Assembly: GCF_002209565.1 (NCBI RefSeq)
Contig: NZ_NJIH01000007.1
Span: 351,186 to 415,185, forward strand
Origin: Candidimonas nitroreducens
Lineage (GTDB): Bacteria; Pseudomonadota; Gammaproteobacteria; Burkholderiales; Burkholderiaceae_B
Length of the DNA: 64,000 nt
Reading direction: 5' to 3'
This document shows positions 55,306-63,702 of the stretch, in pieces. Made by a program: the position numbers and the translations under genes. Each line of letters starts with the position of its first letter. Position 1 is the stretch's first letter. The notes under the pieces are model-generated. The model did not search any database. It had not been told where the DNA came from and saw only the letters and a list, made by a program, of their open reading frames with translations.

Positions 55306-56018
55306 CGGTAGTCTCCCGCGCACAGGTGCCGCGCCAAGTGCAGGTTTTCGGGCGTGAGAACCTCGGCCGTAGGCCCCCAGGCCACGGCCTGGCCGGCCAT
55401 CAGCAGCGTCCGGGGGAACATTTCGCGCACCATGTCGAGATCGTGCAGTACGGCGATCACGGTGCGGCCCTCTTGGTGCCAGCGGCGCAGCAGGGCCATC
55501 AGATCCTCGGTGGTGGCGCGGTCGACGGCGGCGAAGGGTTCGTCCAGCAGCAGGGTATGGGCGTCCTGCAGCAGCAGGCGGGCGAACAGGGCGCGCTGCA
55601 GCTGGCCGCCGGACAGGGTGCCGACGATGCGCGCAGCGAAGTCGGCCAGGCCCACGGTATCGAGGGCCTGCCAGACCCGTTCGCGCTCGGCGGCGCCGAA
55701 GCCCTTCCAGGCGCCGACACGGCGCCAGGCGCCCATGGCCACCAGGTCGAAGGTGCTGATGGGAAAGCTGCGATCCAGTTCACCCGACTGCGGCAGGCAT
55801 GCCATGTCGCGGCCCGGGTCGCCGGCCAGGCGGATTTCGCCGCGCAGCGGGTTGAGCACTCCCATGATGCCCTTGAGCAGGGTCGATTTGCCCGCGCCAT
55901 TGGGGCCGACGATGGCGGTAAGCGTGCCGCGCCCGAAGGCGCCGCTGACGTCGCGCACGGCCACGCGGTCGCGCCAGCCTAGGCTGACCTGATCCAGTTC
56001 GATGGCCGCCGCGTCCAT
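55302..56018 (-). CDS. znuC: Zinc ABC transporter ATP-binding protein
   Basis: 238 residues. Seen: Walker A VGPNGAGKSTLLKGIMG near residue 38, Q-loop LPQSGELDRSFP, signature LSGGQLQRALFARLLLQ near 135, Walker B HTLLLDEPFAAVD and the switch His in AVLHDLDMV. First full gene of the minus-strand znuCB pair, read away from zur. Confidence 0.93.
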   Translation of the reverse strand: MDAAAIELDQVSLGWRDRVAVRDVSGAFGRGTLTAIVGPNGAGKSTLLKGIMGVLNPLRGEIRLAGDPGRDMACLPQSGELDRSFPISTFDLVAMGAWRRVGAWKGFGAAERERVWQALDTVGLADFAARIVGTLSGGQLQRALFARLLLQDAHTLLLDEPFAAVDRATTEDLMALLRRWHQEGRTVIAVLHDLDMVREMFPRTLLMAGQAVAWGPTAEVLTPENLHLARHLCAGDYR

Positions 56019-56022
56019 GGTT

Positions 56023-56175
56023 TCAGAATGCCAGCCAGCCCATCGCCCAGCCGGTCAGCGCCCACATGGCGACAACCACCAGCGCTACGCGCGCCACGCG
56101 CGCGCCGCAGGACGCAAGCAGCGTGGATCCGGAGCGTTTGCGGGCCGGACGATCGGGTACGGTGGGGTGCGGCAT
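56023..56175 (-). CDS. Small single-span membrane protein between zur and znuC
   Basis: 50 residues: a basic N-terminus (RPARKRSGSTLL), one hydrophobic span (VARVALVVVAMWALTGWAMG) and a short end. It lies five bases upstream of znuC and directly after the Zur operator, so it is probably the first gene of the znu operon. I do not recognise a family; it could be a spurious frame. Confidence 0.45.
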   Translation of the reverse strand: MPHPTVPDRPARKRSGSTLLASCGARVARVALVVVAMWALTGWAMGWLAF

Positions 56176-56215
56176 GGGGTGTAGCGGCGCGGGTGAGGTT
56201 TGGTTATGGCAGGCC

Positions 56216-56233
56216 GTTATGTTATAACATAAC
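56216..56233. promoter_or_regulatory. Zur box, perfect 18-bp palindrome
   Basis: GTTATGTTATAACATAAC is a perfect palindrome in the divergent region between zur and the znu genes. It matches the ATGTTATANNATAACAT-like core of Zur operators. Zinc-bound Zur should repress the znu side and possibly its own gene. Confidence 0.85.
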
Positions 56234-56300
56234 CATTCTAACATTAGCTTGAAAGGACGGAATCCGGCCGGCCGCGCCAGGGCCGCAAGCATTCAACGCC

Positions 56301-56792
56301 ATGTCCCACGAACCATTGCCGCCCTTTGCAGTCGCGCAGCAGCTCGACACGGCCGAAACGCTGTGCCTGCAGCGCGGCAAGCGCCTGACGCCGATCCGCC
56401 GCAAGGTACTGGAGATCTTGTTGCGCAGGCAGCGCAGCCTGAAGGCCTACGAACTGCTGGACGAAATCCGCCGCGAGCAGGCCGGGGCCGCGCCGCCCAC
56501 GGTCTACCGCGCGCTGGATTTCCTGGTCGAGGAAGGGCTGATCCACAGGCTGGACGCCGTCAATGCCTGGGCGGCCTGCCTGGACGCGGCGGGCGAGCCG
56601 CACGATCTGCTAGTGGTTTGCACGCGCTGCGGCGCGGTGGCGGAACTCAGCGACCCGGAACTCAGCCGAGAATTGGCGCGCAGGGTGGCCGGGGCGGGTT
56701 TCGTGCTGGCCGGGCACGAGACCGAGCTGCAGGCGCTGTGCGGCAACTGCAGCGGCCAGCAGCACCCGCTGGCGCACCGCCATCCGCACTGA
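56301..56792 (+). CDS. zur: Fur-family zinc uptake regulator Zur
   Basis: 163 residues. Seen: winged-helix QRGKRLTPIRRKVLEILLRR, LKAYELLDEIR and APPTVYRALDFLVEEGLIHR, regulatory-site candidates in GEPHDLLVVCTRCGAV (CxxC near residue 110), and a second pair CGNCSGQQHPLAHRHPH at the end. The His-rich C-terminus and divergent znu genes favour Zur over Fur. The operator lies 68 bases upstream. Confidence 0.9.
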   Translation: MSHEPLPPFAVAQQLDTAETLCLQRGKRLTPIRRKVLEILLRRQRSLKAYELLDEIRREQAGAAPPTVYRALDFLVEEGLIHRLDAVNAWAACLDAAGEPHDLLVVCTRCGAVAELSDPELSRELARRVAGAGFVLAGHETELQALCGNCSGQQHPLAHRHPH

Positions 56793-56831
56793 ATACTGCG
56801 TGCCCGCGGGCCTGTTGCCCGCGCCTACGGA

Positions 56832-56867
56832 CACAGTCGGCCATATGTCGGGCACAATCGGCCATAT
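56832..56867 (+). repeat. Tandem near-identical 15-mers upstream of CobW gene
   Basis: CACAGTCGGCCATAT (56832) and CACAATCGGCCATAT (56853) differ at one base and start exactly 21 bases apart, two helical turns. This spacing fits two adjacent protein sites on one DNA face. They lie about 150 bases upstream of the CobW GTPase gene. Confidence 0.55.
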
Positions 56868-57017
56868 ACCGGAATAATGTAAGCAATTCCAGTTGTGTTT
56901 GCTCTAAAACGCGTGCTGTGCTGTAATCGCACGTTGAATTTTTTCTTTCGCGGTGCAAAATCGTAGCGCCACTGCCCGAGCGTCTTCTCTTTTGACCCGC
57001 GACCAGCGAGGCCCATA

Positions 57018-58151
57018 ATGCAAGCCGCTACAGTCGTAGACAAGATGGTGCCGGTCACAGTACTTACCGGTTTTCTCGGCGCAGGCAAGACTACCCTGCT
57101 CAAACGTATCCTGAACGAGGAGCACGGCCAGCGCATTGCCGTGATCGAAAATGAGTTCGGGCCCGAGAATATCGACCATGAACTGCTGGTGCAGGAACGC
57201 GAAGAGCAGATCGTCGAGCTGAGCAACGGTTGTGTGTGCTGCACGATACGCGGCGATTTGATGCGTGCGCTGCTTGACCTGCGCGCCAAGCGCGAGGCCG
57301 GCGCGCTGTCTTTCGAGCGCGTGGTGATCGAAACCACGGGCATGGCGAACCCGGGCCCGGTCTGCCAGACTTTTTTCATGGACGACGAGATCGCCGAGTA
57401 CTATCGGCTGGACGCCGTCATTACGGTGGTCGACGCCAAGCACGGCATGGAAACGCTCGACCGCCAGGAAGAAGCGCAGAAGCAGGTGGGCTTTGCAGAT
57501 CGCATCCTGGTTTCGAAGAAAGACCTGGTGAACGAGGCCGATTATCAGGCACTGCGTTCGCGCCTGGTGCACATGAATCCGCGCGCACCGATCACGCCGG
57601 TGCATTTCGGCGAGGCCGACATCAAGAATCTGCTGGATGTCAGCGGCTTCAATCTGAATACGATTCTGGACATCGACCCGGAATTCCTGGCGGCCGAGCA
57701 CCCGGATGCGGCGCACGACCACGAGCACCATCATGGCCACGACCATGATCATGGGCATGGCCATGAACACGAGCACGAGCACGAGCACGATGAAGAGTGC
57801 GGCGAGCATTGCGGGCATGCGCATCATGATCATCATCATGCGCACCACGACGACAGCATAGGTGCGTTCGTGTTCCGTTCGAACAAGGCGTTCGATCCGG
57901 AGCGCCTCGAGGAATTCCTCAGCGGCATTGTGCAGGTCTATGGGCCCGACCTGCTGCGCTACAAGGGCGTGCTGTACCTGAAAGGGATCAATCGGCGTAT
58001 GCTGTTCCAGGGTGTGCACATGATGATGGGCGCGGAACCGGGCAAGCCGTGGATGTCGAACGAGAAACCCAATACCAAGATGGTATTTATTGGCAAGAAG
58101 CTCCCCGAGGAGATTTTCACCCGGGGCTTGGAACAATGCCTGGCGGCGTGA
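57018..58151 (+). CDS. CobW/ZNG-family GTP-dependent zinc metallochaperone with His-rich insert
   Basis: 377 residues, G3E GTPase. Seen: Walker A TGFLGAGKTTLLKRIL near residue 15, metal motif NGCVCCTIRGDL (CxCC) near 73, the ETTGMANPGPV switch, and guanine-binding SKKDLVNEADY near 170. Residues about 228-280 are a dense His/Asp/Glu insert, likely a zinc store. C-terminal CobW domain ends GLEQCLAA. Next to zur/znu and just before dksA; such proteins deliver zinc to client enzymes under shortage. MVPVTVLTG at 57045 is an alternative start. Confidence 0.9.
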   Translation: MQAATVVDKMVPVTVLTGFLGAGKTTLLKRILNEEHGQRIAVIENEFGPENIDHELLVQEREEQIVELSNGCVCCTIRGDLMRALLDLRAKREAGALSFERVVIETTGMANPGPVCQTFFMDDEIAEYYRLDAVITVVDAKHGMETLDRQEEAQKQVGFADRILVSKKDLVNEADYQALRSRLVHMNPRAPITPVHFGEADIKNLLDVSGFNLNTILDIDPEFLAAEHPDAAHDHEHHHGHDHDHGHGHEHEHEHEHDEECGEHCGHAHHDHHHAHHDDSIGAFVFRSNKAFDPERLEEFLSGIVQVYGPDLLRYKGVLYLKGINRRMLFQGVHMMMGAEPGKPWMSNEKPNTKMVFIGKKLPEEIFTRGLEQCLAA

Positions 58152-58225
58152 CCATTTTTACGCGGAGACTGCAGCAAAGGGTCGCGAGAGCCAAAGCACT
58201 ATTAGATAGATAAAAGGGGTACATC

Positions 58226-58669
58226 ATGGCAAGCAAATCTGCAGCCACAGCCGTCCACCATTCCATCATGACGGAAGAGGAACTGTTGGCGATGCCCGAG
58301 TCCGACTACATGAATGAGGCGCAGCTGGCGTTTTTCCGCGACCGCCTGAAGCAGTTGGAGCAAGACATCATCAATAATGCCGGCGCGACTACGGAGAATC
58401 TGCGTGAAACCCAGTTCGTGCCGGATCCCGCTGATCGCGCCACCATCGAGGAAGAGCATGCGCTGGAGCTGCGCACGCGCGACCGCGAGCGCAAGTTGTT
58501 GAAGAAGGTGCAGCAGTCGATTGCCCGCATCGATACGGGCGAATACGGGTGGTGCGAGGAAACTGGCGAGCCCATCGGGCTGCCGCGCCTGCTGGCGCGG
58601 CCGACGGCGACGCTGTCGCTGGAGGCGCAGGAACGGCGCGAGATGCGGCAGAAGCTGTACGGGGATTGA
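58226..58669 (+). CDS. dksA: RNA polymerase-binding transcription factor DksA (Cys-poor type)
   Basis: 147 residues. Binds the RNA polymerase secondary channel and, with ppGpp, adjusts rRNA and amino-acid promoters. Seen: coiled-coil arm around LAFFRDRLKQLEQDI ... DPADRATIEEEHALELRTRD with the tip Asp-x-x-Asp/Ala region, then YGWCEETGEPIGLPRLLARP and TATLSLEAQERRE. In the four-Cys zinc finger only the first Cys remains (CEET and SLEA replace CxxC pairs), so it should fold without zinc. GGGG ribosome site precedes ATG 58226. 74 bases after the CobW gene. Confidence 0.92.
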   Translation: MASKSAATAVHHSIMTEEELLAMPESDYMNEAQLAFFRDRLKQLEQDIINNAGATTENLRETQFVPDPADRATIEEEHALELRTRDRERKLLKKVQQSIARIDTGEYGWCEETGEPIGLPRLLARPTATLSLEAQERREMRQKLYGD

Positions 58670-58933
58670 TTGCCTGGTTGGTTTCTTGCGGCTCTTTCTT
58701 TCTGAATGGTCTTTCCCCAGGGCTGCGGTCTTGGGGTCTCTGGGCGTAGGGGTTGTTGCTTTAGGACTCGTGCTTTGGGTTCTTGACCCGCGCCGCGGGC
58801 GGCAGGGCCACGCCGGCTCGCTCGCCCGGTGCCGGCTGCGCCGGCACTGCCCTTGACCTCCGGACGTTTTGGGGGCGGTCAGCAAACTCGCAACGCGGCC
58901 AGTCCCCCGGACTGGCCGCACCCTTGTTGCTCG
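58670..58933. other. Gene-free stretch after dksA
   Basis: T-rich at first, then GC-rich; no gene recognised. It leads into the repeat at 58934. Confidence 0.5.
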
Positions 58934-59116
58934 AACAGTGCTTCCCTTGCCTCCCCCAAAACGCCCTACGGTGGCGGCGGGCTCGGACGAGCCGGCGTGG
59001 CCCTGCCGCCCGCGGCGCTAGATGGTGGCGTGGTTAGGGAAGGTGCCGGTGGTGCCTGTTCGTGGATTCCGAAGCGCCTTGCGGTGGTGCTGGTGGGCTC
59101 GGGCGAAGCCGCCTGG
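58934..59116 (+). repeat. Dispersed repeat, copy A (inverted partner at 63703-63882)
   Basis: About 183 bases match the reverse complement of 63703-63882 with roughly eight substitutions and one 3-base indel by eye. The same segment is the first of three degenerate tandem units continuing to about 59295. Possible translations (GGGLGRAG, LDGG) repeat too but have the look of repeat-derived reading frames. Genome-dispersed element is the likely nature. Confidence 0.8.
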
Positions 59117-59295
59117 TGCTGCCTGGCGCTGCCGCTTGCGGCGCTGAACGCTGGCGTGGTTACGGAAGCTGCCGGTAATACCTGCCCGCGGCTTTTTGAA
59201 GTGAGTGGCTGTAGCGGCGGTGGGCTTGGACGGGCCGACCTGGCCCTGGCGCCCACGGCACTGGATGGTGGCCTGGGTGGGTTTGCTCCTTCTTT
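58977..59295. repeat. Three degenerate tandem units of about 115-125 bases
   Basis: Each unit opens with a GGYGGGCTYGGRCG-like block (near 58977, 59093, 59219), then a CCCTGGCGCC-like block, and a GCTGGATGGTGGCGTGG-like block. The third is shorter. This internal repetition is within the stretch between dksA and hslV. Confidence 0.65.
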
Positions 59296-59330
59296 CTCTT
59301 GTATTCCGCCTGCGGAAATTCGCGTGGCCC

Positions 59331-59359
59331 CTTGAATTCGGGGCAAGCGCCCCCATGTA
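59331..59359 (+). promoter_or_regulatory. hslV: Heat-shock (sigma-32 type) promoter of hslVU
   Basis: CTTGAA (59331-59336), a 14-base spacer and CCCCATGTA (59351-59359) match the sigma-32 consensus CTTGAAA-N(11-16)-CCCCATNTA. It ends 22 bases before the hslV start. Confidence 0.85.
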
Positions 59360-59381
59360 GTCCTTTCACAGGAAGGATTCC

Positions 59382-59915
59382 ATGGAACAATTTCACGCCA
59401 CCACCATTATTTGCGTGCGCCGCGGCAACGAGGTTGCCCTGGGGGGCGACGGCCAGGTTACGCTGGGCAATATTGTCGTCAAGGGCACTGCGCGCAAGAT
59501 CCGCAAGCTCTATCATGACAAGGTGCTCGCGGGCTTCGCGGGCGCCACGGCCGATGCCTTCACGCTGCAGGAACGCTTCGAGGCCAAGCTGGAAAAGCAC
59601 CAGGGGCACTTGATGCGCGCGGCGGTCGAACTGACGCGCGACTGGCGCACCGACCGGGTGCTGCGGCGGCTGGAGGCCATGCTGATCGTGGCCGACCACG
59701 AACACACTCTGGTACTGACCGGCAACGGCGATGTGCTGGAGCCCGAGCACGGCATGGCAGCCATAGGCTCGGGCGGGGCCTACGCGCAGTCAGCCGCGCT
59801 GGCGCTGCTGCAGAACACGGAAATGGCCCCAGCCGACATCGTCAAGAAGTCTCTGGAGATCGCCGGCGATCTGTGTATCTACACCAACCAGAACCACACC
59901 ATCGAAACTCTTTGA
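59382..59915 (+). CDS. hslV: ATP-dependent protease subunit HslV
   Basis: 177 residues. Threonine protease of the HslUV complex. Seen: propeptide MEQFHA followed by the catalytic TTIICVRRG, the GDGQVTLGN motif near residue 23, [20 protein letters not shown] near 51, and [15 protein letters not shown] near 126. AGGAAGG ribosome site. 44 bases before hslU. Confidence 0.96.
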   Translation: MEQFHATTIICVRRGNEVALGGDGQVTLGNIVVKGTARKIRKLYHDKVLAGFAGATADAFTLQERFEAKLEKHQGHLMRAAVELTRDWRTDRVLRRLEAMLIVADHEHTLVLTGNGDVLEPEHGMAAIGSGGAYAQSAALALLQNTEMAPADIVKKSLEIAGDLCIYTNQNHTIETL

Positions 59916-59959
59916 AGCGCTGAACTCTTCAACGCGCCGAAATACACAGGTTCCGCACC

Positions 59960-61291
59960 ATGTCTGCAACTACCATGACTCCCGGGGAAATCGTCTCCGA
60001 ACTCGACAAGAACATCGTCGGGCAGAACCGCGCCAAGCGCTCTGTGGCGGTGGCGCTGCGCAACCGCTGGCGCCGCCAGCAGGTGCCCGAGCCGCTGCGC
60101 CACGAGATTCTGCCCAAGAACATCCTGATGATCGGGCCCACGGGCGTGGGCAAGACCGAGATCGCGCGGCGGCTGGCGCGGCTGGCGAATGCGCCGTTCA
60201 TCAAGATCGAGGCCACCAAGTTCACGGAAGTGGGCTATGTGGGCCGCGATGTGGACACCATCATCCGCGATCTGGTGGAAATTTCCATCAAGCAGACCCG
60301 CGACGTCGAGATGCGCCGGGTGCGCACGCAGGCCGAGGACGCGGCCGAAGACCGTATCCTGGACGTGCTGGTGTCGCCGGCGCGCGATGCCCAGGGCCAG
60401 CCGCAGCGCGAAGAAAACAATGCGCGCCAGACTTTCCGCAAGCGGCTGCGCGAGGGCAAGCTGGACGCGATGGAAATCGAGATCGAGGTCGCCCAGATGG
60501 CGCCGCAGATGGAGATCATGGCGCCTCCGGGCATGGAAGAAATGACCGAGCAGCTCAAGGGCATGTTCGCCGGGCTGGGCCGCGACAAGAAGAAGGCCCG
60601 CAAGATGTCGGTGAAGGAAGCGTTCAAGCTGCTGGTCGAGGAAGAGGCCTCGCGTCGTATCAATGAAGAAGACTTGCGCACCACTGCCGTGACGAATGCC
60701 GAACAGAATGGCATTGTGTTCCTGGACGAGATCGACAAGATCGCCACGCGCCAGGAACACGGCGGCGGCGATGTGTCGCGCCAGGGCGTGCAGCGCGACT
60801 TGCTGCCGCTGGTCGAAGGCACCACGGTCAGCACCAAGTACGGTGTGGTGCGCACCGACCATATTCTTTTCATTGCCTCGGGCGCGTTCCATCTGTCGCG
60901 GCCGTCCGACCTGATACCCGAGCTGCAGGGGCGCTTTCCGATTCGCGTGGAGCTGGATTCGCTGTCGGCGGAAGATTTCGTGCGCATCCTGTGCGAGACC
61001 GATTCTTCGCTGACCAAACAGTACAGCGCGCTGCTCGCCACCGAGGGCGTCATGCTGGACTTCACCGACGAGGGTGTGAAGCGCCTGGCCGAGCTGGCCT
61101 TCGAGGTCAATGAGCGCACCGAGAATATCGGCGCGCGGCGCCTGTATACGGTAATGGAAAAGCTGCTGGAAGACTTGTCCTTCGACGCCACCGCCAGCAG
61201 TGGGCAGACGGTGACCATAGACGCGGAATACGTCAACCGCCAGCTCGAGGAAGCGGCTGCGAGCCAGGATCTGGCACGCTATGTGTTGTAG
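59960..61291 (+). CDS. hslU: ATP-dependent protease ATPase subunit HslU
   Basis: 443 residues, AAA+ unfoldase of HslUV. Seen: [20 protein letters not shown] at the N-terminus, Walker [21 protein letters not shown] near residue 58, the pore loop [10 protein letters not shown] near 92, Walker [16 protein letters not shown] near 252, and the C-terminal DLARYVL that activates HslV. Cotranscribed with hslV under the heat-shock promoter. Confidence 0.96.
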   Translation: MSATTMTPGEIVSELDKNIVGQNRAKRSVAVALRNRWRRQQVPEPLRHEILPKNILMIGPTGVGKTEIARRLARLANAPFIKIEATKFTEVGYVGRDVDTIIRDLVEISIKQTRDVEMRRVRTQAEDAAEDRILDVLVSPARDAQGQPQREENNARQTFRKRLREGKLDAMEIEIEVAQMAPQMEIMAPPGMEEMTEQLKGMFAGLGRDKKKARKMSVKEAFKLLVEEEASRRINEEDLRTTAVTNAEQNGIVFLDEIDKIATRQEHGGGDVSRQGVQRDLLPLVEGTTVSTKYGVVRTDHILFIASGAFHLSRPSDLIPELQGRFPIRVELDSLSAEDFVRILCETDSSLTKQYSALLATEGVMLDFTDEGVKRLAELAFEVNERTENIGARRLYTVMEKLLEDLSFDATASSGQTVTIDAEYVNRQLEEAAASQDLARYVL

Positions 61292-61306
61292 CCGTTCGTA
61301 ACTGAG

Positions 61307-61322
61307 CTGCGGCAAGCCGCAG
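61307..61322 (+). terminator. hslU: Weak hairpin after hslU
   Basis: CTGCGGC-AA-GCCGCAG lies 16 bases after the hslU stop. Without a T-run it is only a candidate. Confidence 0.3.
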
Positions 61323-61509
61323 GCCCACCGCAGATTCTCGGCCTGCGCCGTCGTCCGCCTCTTTGCGAGCAACTACGCGAAGCCGGCTGGCAGATGCGGG
61401 CGGGATGCCCCGCAGATGGCTATGCTGTATTCTTTCAGGATACAAGAAAGGTACAAGGGCAATTGACAATCGCAGTGCGCCGGCCAGGCCGGCGCCACGG
61501 GATTCTGAT

Positions 61510-61815
61510 ATGAACACATCCAATCAGGCATGGATGGGCGTGCTGGCCGCCGTTCTGGCCGCTGCGCCGGCCGTCCACGCGGCAACGGCGCCGGCCCAAG
61601 AAGCATCGGGCTCGGGCGAGGTGCGGCGCATCGATGCCGCGGCGGGCAAGATCACGATCAAGCAGGGCGCGATTTCCGACCTGCAGCTGCCGGCCATGAC
61701 ACTGGTGTACCACATCGACCCTGCGCTGCTGAAAAACATCCGCCCTGGCGACAAGGTCAGCTTCACTGCCACGCGCAAGGGTGGACAGTATGTGGTCACG
61801 CGCATCAGTAAATAG
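61510..61815 (+). CDS. CusF-like periplasmic copper-binding-fold protein
   Basis: 101 residues: signal peptide (MGVLAAVLAAAPAVHA) then a small OB-like domain with GEVRRIDAAAGKITIKQGAI and LPAMTLVYHI. In CusF the copper site uses a His, a Trp and two Met; here the positions read Gln, Leu, Met and Leu, so only one ligand is kept. Metal binding is therefore doubtful. No cusAB genes nearby. The start at 61510 gives a proper signal peptide. Confidence 0.75.
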   Translation: MNTSNQAWMGVLAAVLAAAPAVHAATAPAQEASGSGEVRRIDAAAGKITIKQGAISDLQLPAMTLVYHIDPALLKNIRPGDKVSFTATRKGGQYVVTRISK

Positions 61816-61830
61816 CGGGAGCGACGACAG

Positions 61831-62337
61831 GTGGATACGCAAGGCTACGAACTTAGACAAGCACACGCACAAGATGCGGCGCAGATTCATGCGCTGATGC
61901 GGGAGATGGCCGAGTTCGAGAACCTGACCGATATCTTCCACGCCACCGAAACCAGCCTCCGCCAGAACCTGTTCGGCGCACAGCCCGCGGCGCATACCCT
62001 GGTGGCGCACCCCGAGGGCCAGCCCGGCCACATCGTCGCCTATGTGCTGTGGTTCCACAATTATTCAAGCTTCCTCGACAAGCGCGGGCTGTACCTGGAA
62101 GACATCTATGTGCAGGCCGCGCACCGCGGCCGCGGCATAGGACGCATGGTGCTGCGGCACCTGGCGCGCCTGGCTCTGGAGCTGGACTGCGGCCGCTTCG
62201 AATGGAGCGTGCTGGACTGGAACCGCAATGCCATCGATTTCTATGAAAGCCATGGCGCCAGTGTGCTGCCCGACTGGCGCATCGTGCGCCTGACCGGCGA
62301 GCCGCTGCGGCGGCTGGCCGAATCCCCGCAGCGCTAA
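61831..62337 (+). CDS. GNAT-family N-acetyltransferase
   Basis: 168 residues. Acetyl-CoA-dependent amine acetyltransferase. Seen: LRQAHAQDAAQIHALMREMA at the N-terminus, the CoA loop LEDIYVQAAHRGRGIGRMVL near residue 88, and VLDWNRNAIDFYESHGA near 130, a pattern like diamine acetyltransferases. Start is GTG with GGGAG upstream, 15 bases after the CusF-like gene. Substrate unknown. Confidence 0.85.
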   Translation: MDTQGYELRQAHAQDAAQIHALMREMAEFENLTDIFHATETSLRQNLFGAQPAAHTLVAHPEGQPGHIVAYVLWFHNYSSFLDKRGLYLEDIYVQAAHRGRGIGRMVLRHLARLALELDCGRFEWSVLDWNRNAIDFYESHGASVLPDWRIVRLTGEPLRRLAESPQR

Positions 62338-62422
62338 TGGCCGTCGCGAGGGTTTGCAATGCTGTACGGGCAGTACATGCACCGAACTTGAGCCCACAGA
62401 TCAACCAGACAGGACACCAACC

Positions 62423-62983
62423 ATGGCCAACCGGCTTTCGGTGATCGCCACCCGCGCCGGCGATTCGGGTAACACCAGCCTGGGCGACGGCAGCCGCGTA
62501 GGCAAGGATGCGCCACGCATCGCCGCGCTGGGCGAGGTCGACGAGCTGAACAGCGCCATCGGGCTATGGCGCACCGAAGCCCTGCCGCCGGCCGTGGACA
62601 CCCTGCTTGGCCGCATCCAGAACGACTTGTTCGACCTGGGCGCGGAACTGTGTATTCCCGGGCACGAGGTGCTGCAGGCCCGGCACGTGCAGGCGCTGGA
62701 CGAGGCGCTGGCCCGCTACAACGGCAAGCTGCCGCCCCTGCGCGAATTCATCCTGCCCGGCGGCTCGCGTGCCGCGGCGCTGGCCCACATGGCGCGCAGC
62801 ATCTGCCGGCGCGCCGAGCGCGCGGTCGTTGCCCTGGGCCGCGCCGAGCCGGTACGCGACGCTCCAAGGCAATACCTGAATCGCCTCTCCGACCTGTGCT
62901 TCGTACTGGCACGCACCCTGAACCGGGAGCAAGGCGGCGCAGACGTGCTCTGGCAGCGTGAACAGCCACCCGATACGGCCTAA
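62423..62983 (+). CDS. Cob(I)alamin adenosyltransferase, PduO type
   Basis: 186 residues. Transfers the adenosyl group of ATP to cob(I)alamin. Seen: the N-terminal ATP loop ATRAGDSGNTSLGDGSRVGK near residue 8, ALGEVDELNSAIGLW near 35, the RSICRRAERAVVAL stretch near 125 and YLNRLSDLCFVLAR near 150. ATG 62423 gives the conserved start; upstream extension is non-homologous. No other cobalamin genes are nearby. Confidence 0.92.
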   Translation: MANRLSVIATRAGDSGNTSLGDGSRVGKDAPRIAALGEVDELNSAIGLWRTEALPPAVDTLLGRIQNDLFDLGAELCIPGHEVLQARHVQALDEALARYNGKLPPLREFILPGGSRAAALAHMARSICRRAERAVVALGRAEPVRDAPRQYLNRLSDLCFVLARTLNREQGGADVLWQREQPPDTA

Positions 62984-63040
62984 TATAACCACCAAGACAA
63001 ATCCAACCTGGGCTGCAAGCCCGTAACCGCAAGGAATGAC

Positions 63041-63565
63041 ATGGCACGCCTGCCCTACGCCGACCTTACCCACCCCGACGCAAAACCCCTGGTAGACCAG
63101 ATCGTCGCCGAACGCGGCAGCGTGCTGCATCTGTACCAGATGCTGCTGCACAGCCCCGAAATCGCCCGCGGCTGGCTGGGCTACCTGACCGCCATCCGCC
63201 AGCGCAGCTCGCTGCCCGGCGCCCTGCGCGAAATGGTGATCATGCGCGTCGCCGTGCTCAATGGCGCCCCCTACGAAGCGGATCAGCACGGCCCCATCGC
63301 CCTGAAAGAAGGCATGACTCAGGCCCAGCTCGACGCCCTCGACAACTGGAACGAATCGTCCCTGTTCAGCGACCGGGAACGCGCGGTACTGGCCTACACC
63401 GACGCCATGACGCGCCAAATACAAGTTCCCGCCGAGGTGGCCGGCGCCGTCAAATCGTATTTCGACGCCAAGCAAATGGTGGAACTCACCGCCACCATCG
63501 GCGCCTACAACATGGTGTCCCGCTTCCTGGAAGCCCTGGACATCCACTCGGACGACAAGCGCTGA
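63041..63565 (+). CDS. Carboxymuconolactone-decarboxylase (CMD/AhpD-fold) family protein, Cys-less
   Basis: 174 residues. Seen: LREMVIMRVAVLNGAPYEAD and QHGPIALKEGM near residues 65-90, and ERAVLAYTDAMTRQIQVPAE near 112, the CMD fold. The redox CxxC of AhpD-type members is absent (NGAPYEADQH in place of a Cys pair), so it should be a decarboxylase-like or non-redox member. 57 bases after the adenosyltransferase gene. Substrate unknown. Confidence 0.86.
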   Translation: MARLPYADLTHPDAKPLVDQIVAERGSVLHLYQMLLHSPEIARGWLGYLTAIRQRSSLPGALREMVIMRVAVLNGAPYEADQHGPIALKEGMTQAQLDALDNWNESSLFSDRERAVLAYTDAMTRQIQVPAEVAGAVKSYFDAKQMVELTATIGAYNMVSRFLEALDIHSDDKR

Positions 63566-63574
63566 TCCTGCTCA

Positions 63575-63598
63575 AGCCGGGACAGCCTCGTCCCGGCT
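63575..63598 (+). terminator. Hairpin after CMD gene
   Basis: AGCCGGGAC-AGCCTC-GTCCCGGCT, a 9-bp perfect stem, lies nine bases after the stop, with an outer GCTC/GAGC extension. No T-run follows directly. Confidence 0.55.
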
Positions 63599-63702
63599 CG
63601 AGCACTTTCAGTTCAGGCCTTTACACCTTTCGAGGCACTGCTCCAGACAAGTATCACGGAAAATCCATAAACATTTGAGCTCTAACGTCGCGGGTGGCAG
63701 AG

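Noticed and set aside
58829..59335. 168-codon frame rich in GGGLGRAG/LDGG repeats
   Set aside because: It coincides with the dispersed nucleotide repeat and its counterpart at 63682-63894 is interrupted by IS sequence; treated as repeat-derived.
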